Made by a program: the position numbers and the translations under genes
In this document: positions 63,269-64,000 of the stretch, piece by piece
How positions within the stretch are numbered: the first letter of the stretch is position 1
Layout of the letters: the number at the start of each line of letters is the position of its first letter
From: Rhizobium leguminosarum
GTDB taxonomy: Bacteria > Pseudomonadota > Alphaproteobacteria > Rhizobiales > Rhizobiaceae
Length of the DNA stretch: 64,000 bases
Direction: 5' to 3'
Assembly: GCF_001679785.1 (NCBI RefSeq)
Contig: NZ_CP016286.1
Coordinates: forward strand, 2,356,001-2,420,000
Notes under the pieces: model-generated
Seen by the model: only the letters and a program-made list of their open reading frames with translations
What the model was told of the DNA's origin: nothing
Databases searched by the model: none

Positions 63269-63313
63269 CGCGCCCGATACTCCATAATCCGTAGATAGGT
63301 GAAAGACCGTCCG

Positions 63314-63721
63314 ATGTTTGATACCAAAATTGCCGTCGTCCTGCGAAACAATCTTGGCGGCTGGCAGAAGCTGAACGTCACCGCCTTCCTGATGACGGGC
63401 ATCGCCGGCCGGCATCCCGAGATCATCGGCGAAGCCTACAGGGACCGCGCCGGCAATCTCTACAATCCCCTATCGATCCAGCCGATCATCGTGCTCTCCG
63501 CCGACGAGGCGACGATATCAGCCGTTCACCGCCGCGCGCTGGAGCGCGATATCACCAGCTCGCTGTTTATCGAGGAGATGTTTGCGACCGGCCATGACGC
63601 GGCCAACCGCGCCGTCTTCGCAGAATTTGCGCCCGAAGACGCCAAGGTGGTCGGCATCGCGCTACGCGCCGAAAAGAAGATCGTCGACAAGATCACCAAG
63701 GGCGCAACGATGCAGCACTAA
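63314..63721 (+). CDS. DUF2000 family protein
   Basis: 135 residues from the ATG at 63314 (MFDTKIAVVLRNNLGGWQKLNVTAFLMTGIAG); an ATG five codons earlier is possible. The Pth2-like DUF2000 fold is expected; function unknown. The AraC gene is divergent and this gene is its probable target. A strong hairpin follows, shared with the converging OmpA gene. Confidence 0.85.
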   Translation: MFDTKIAVVLRNNLGGWQKLNVTAFLMTGIAGRHPEIIGEAYRDRAGNLYNPLSIQPIIVLSADEATISAVHRRALERDITSSLFIEEMFATGHDAANRAVFAEFAPEDAKVVGIALRAEKKIVDKITKGATMQH

Positions 63722-63727
63722 CAGAAA

Positions 63728-63748
63728 CGGCCGGGCTGAGCCCGGCCG
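63728..63748. terminator. Bidirectional hairpin between converging genes
   Basis: CGGCCGGGC and GCCCGGCCG pair perfectly over nine bases around TGA. It lies between the DUF2000 stop and the OmpA-domain stop and can serve both strands; T tracts are short. Confidence 0.7.
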
Positions 63749-63771
63749 ATTTCAAAGGCAGTAAATACGGT

Positions 63772-64000
63772 TCAGCCCTGCGTGATCGGCGCGATCTGGA
63801 TCTCGACGCGGCGGTTCTGCGCGCGGCCGGCCTCGCTCGCGTTGGAGGCAACGGGCTGCGACGGGCCGAAGCCGACGGCGGAGACGCGGCGCTGGTCGAT
63901 GCCCTGGCCGCCGAGATAATCGGCAACCGAAAGTGCGCGGCGCTGCGACAGGTCCTGATTGTGCTGCAGGCTGCCGGTCGAATCCGTATGGCCGTTGACG
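63772..64000 (-). CDS. OmpA-domain outer membrane protein, C-terminal part (cut by window edge)
   Basis: The last 75 residues of a protein whose start lies beyond the window. VNGHTDSTGSLQHNQDLSQR and RVSAVGFGPSQPVASNASEA, then GRAQNRRVEIQI are the OmpA/MotB peptidoglycan-binding motifs (G-H-T-D, N-x2-L-S-x2-R-A, G-x-G, N-R-R-V-E). Such proteins tie the outer membrane to the cell wall. Confidence 0.9.
   Translation of the reverse strand, partial: VNGHTDSTGSLQHNQDLSQRRALSVADYLGGQGIDQRRVSAVGFGPSQPVASNASEAGRAQNRRVEIQIAPITQG

Overview
The window looks like chromosomal DNA from an alphaproteobacterium of the Rhizobium type. It is GC-rich, and it carries a circularly permuted two-piece tmRNA gene with the ANDNYAEARLAA tag. 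It also has the alphaproteobacterial form of SspB, an ilvIH operon behind an alphaproteobacterial-style leader peptide, and several small palindromic intergenic repeats that I recall as common in Rhizobium chromosomes. The genus is inferred from these features; no search was run. No prophage, rRNA, tRNA or CRISPR array was seen.

Layout. 1-2.6 kb: the 3' end of ilvE, then two toxin-antitoxin pairs, vapBC and parDE; the ParE protein runs on in frame into a SAM-dependent methyltransferase. 2.9-7.4 kb: a Tat-exported PhoX-type phosphatase behind a possible Pho box, a roughly 690-base stretch with no recognised gene, ilvC and a TetR regulator. 7.5-13.4 kb: two small exported proteins, a two-gene glycosyltransferase/membrane-protein unit, and an AraC regulator divergent from an alcohol dehydrogenase. 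13.5-30.4 kb: mostly regulators paired with small enzyme genes. These include a Tet(M)-like ribosomal protection protein, type II NADH dehydrogenase, AsnC regulator/racemase, MarR-GNAT fusion, TetR with an MFS exporter, HxlR with an NmrA-like reductase, pdxJ, MerR-LuxR hybrid, RecD-like helicase, MarR with cupin and VOC genes, and an ECF sigma/anti-sigma pair.

30.5-43.6 kb: a cobalt-type nitrile hydratase operon, an SDR-DoxX fusion with a DUF2269 gene, and LysE and aldo/keto reductase genes. Then come ilvH and ilvI with a leader-peptide attenuator, a HerA-like ATPase, and a MocR regulator divergent from a LysE plus DapA-like pair. 43.6-53.3 kb: housekeeping genes miaA, serB, degP, hflC, hflK, folA and thyA, then ssrA immediately followed by sspB. 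A brnTA toxin-antitoxin pair with a frameshifted toxin lies inside this block. 53.3-64 kb: a large AsmA protein, an FAD-linked lactate-type dehydrogenase, AKR/LysR, an AbrB-family membrane protein, AraC/DUF2000, and the 3' end of an OmpA-domain gene.

Links between genes. Branched-chain amino acid synthesis is spread over three loci (ilvE, ilvC, ilvIH), and only ilvIH shows attenuation here. ssrA and sspB place the ribosome-rescue tag beside its ClpXP adaptor, and hflKC with degP form a nearby membrane quality-control block. Most accessory genes sit in regulator-target pairs, several with clear palindromic operators. The most unusual items are the ParE-methyltransferase fusion, the disrupted brnT beside an intact brnA, the apparently leaderless ilv leader peptide, the alcohol dehydrogenase lacking two structural-zinc cysteines, and the nitrile hydratase alpha subunit with a His-rich tail.
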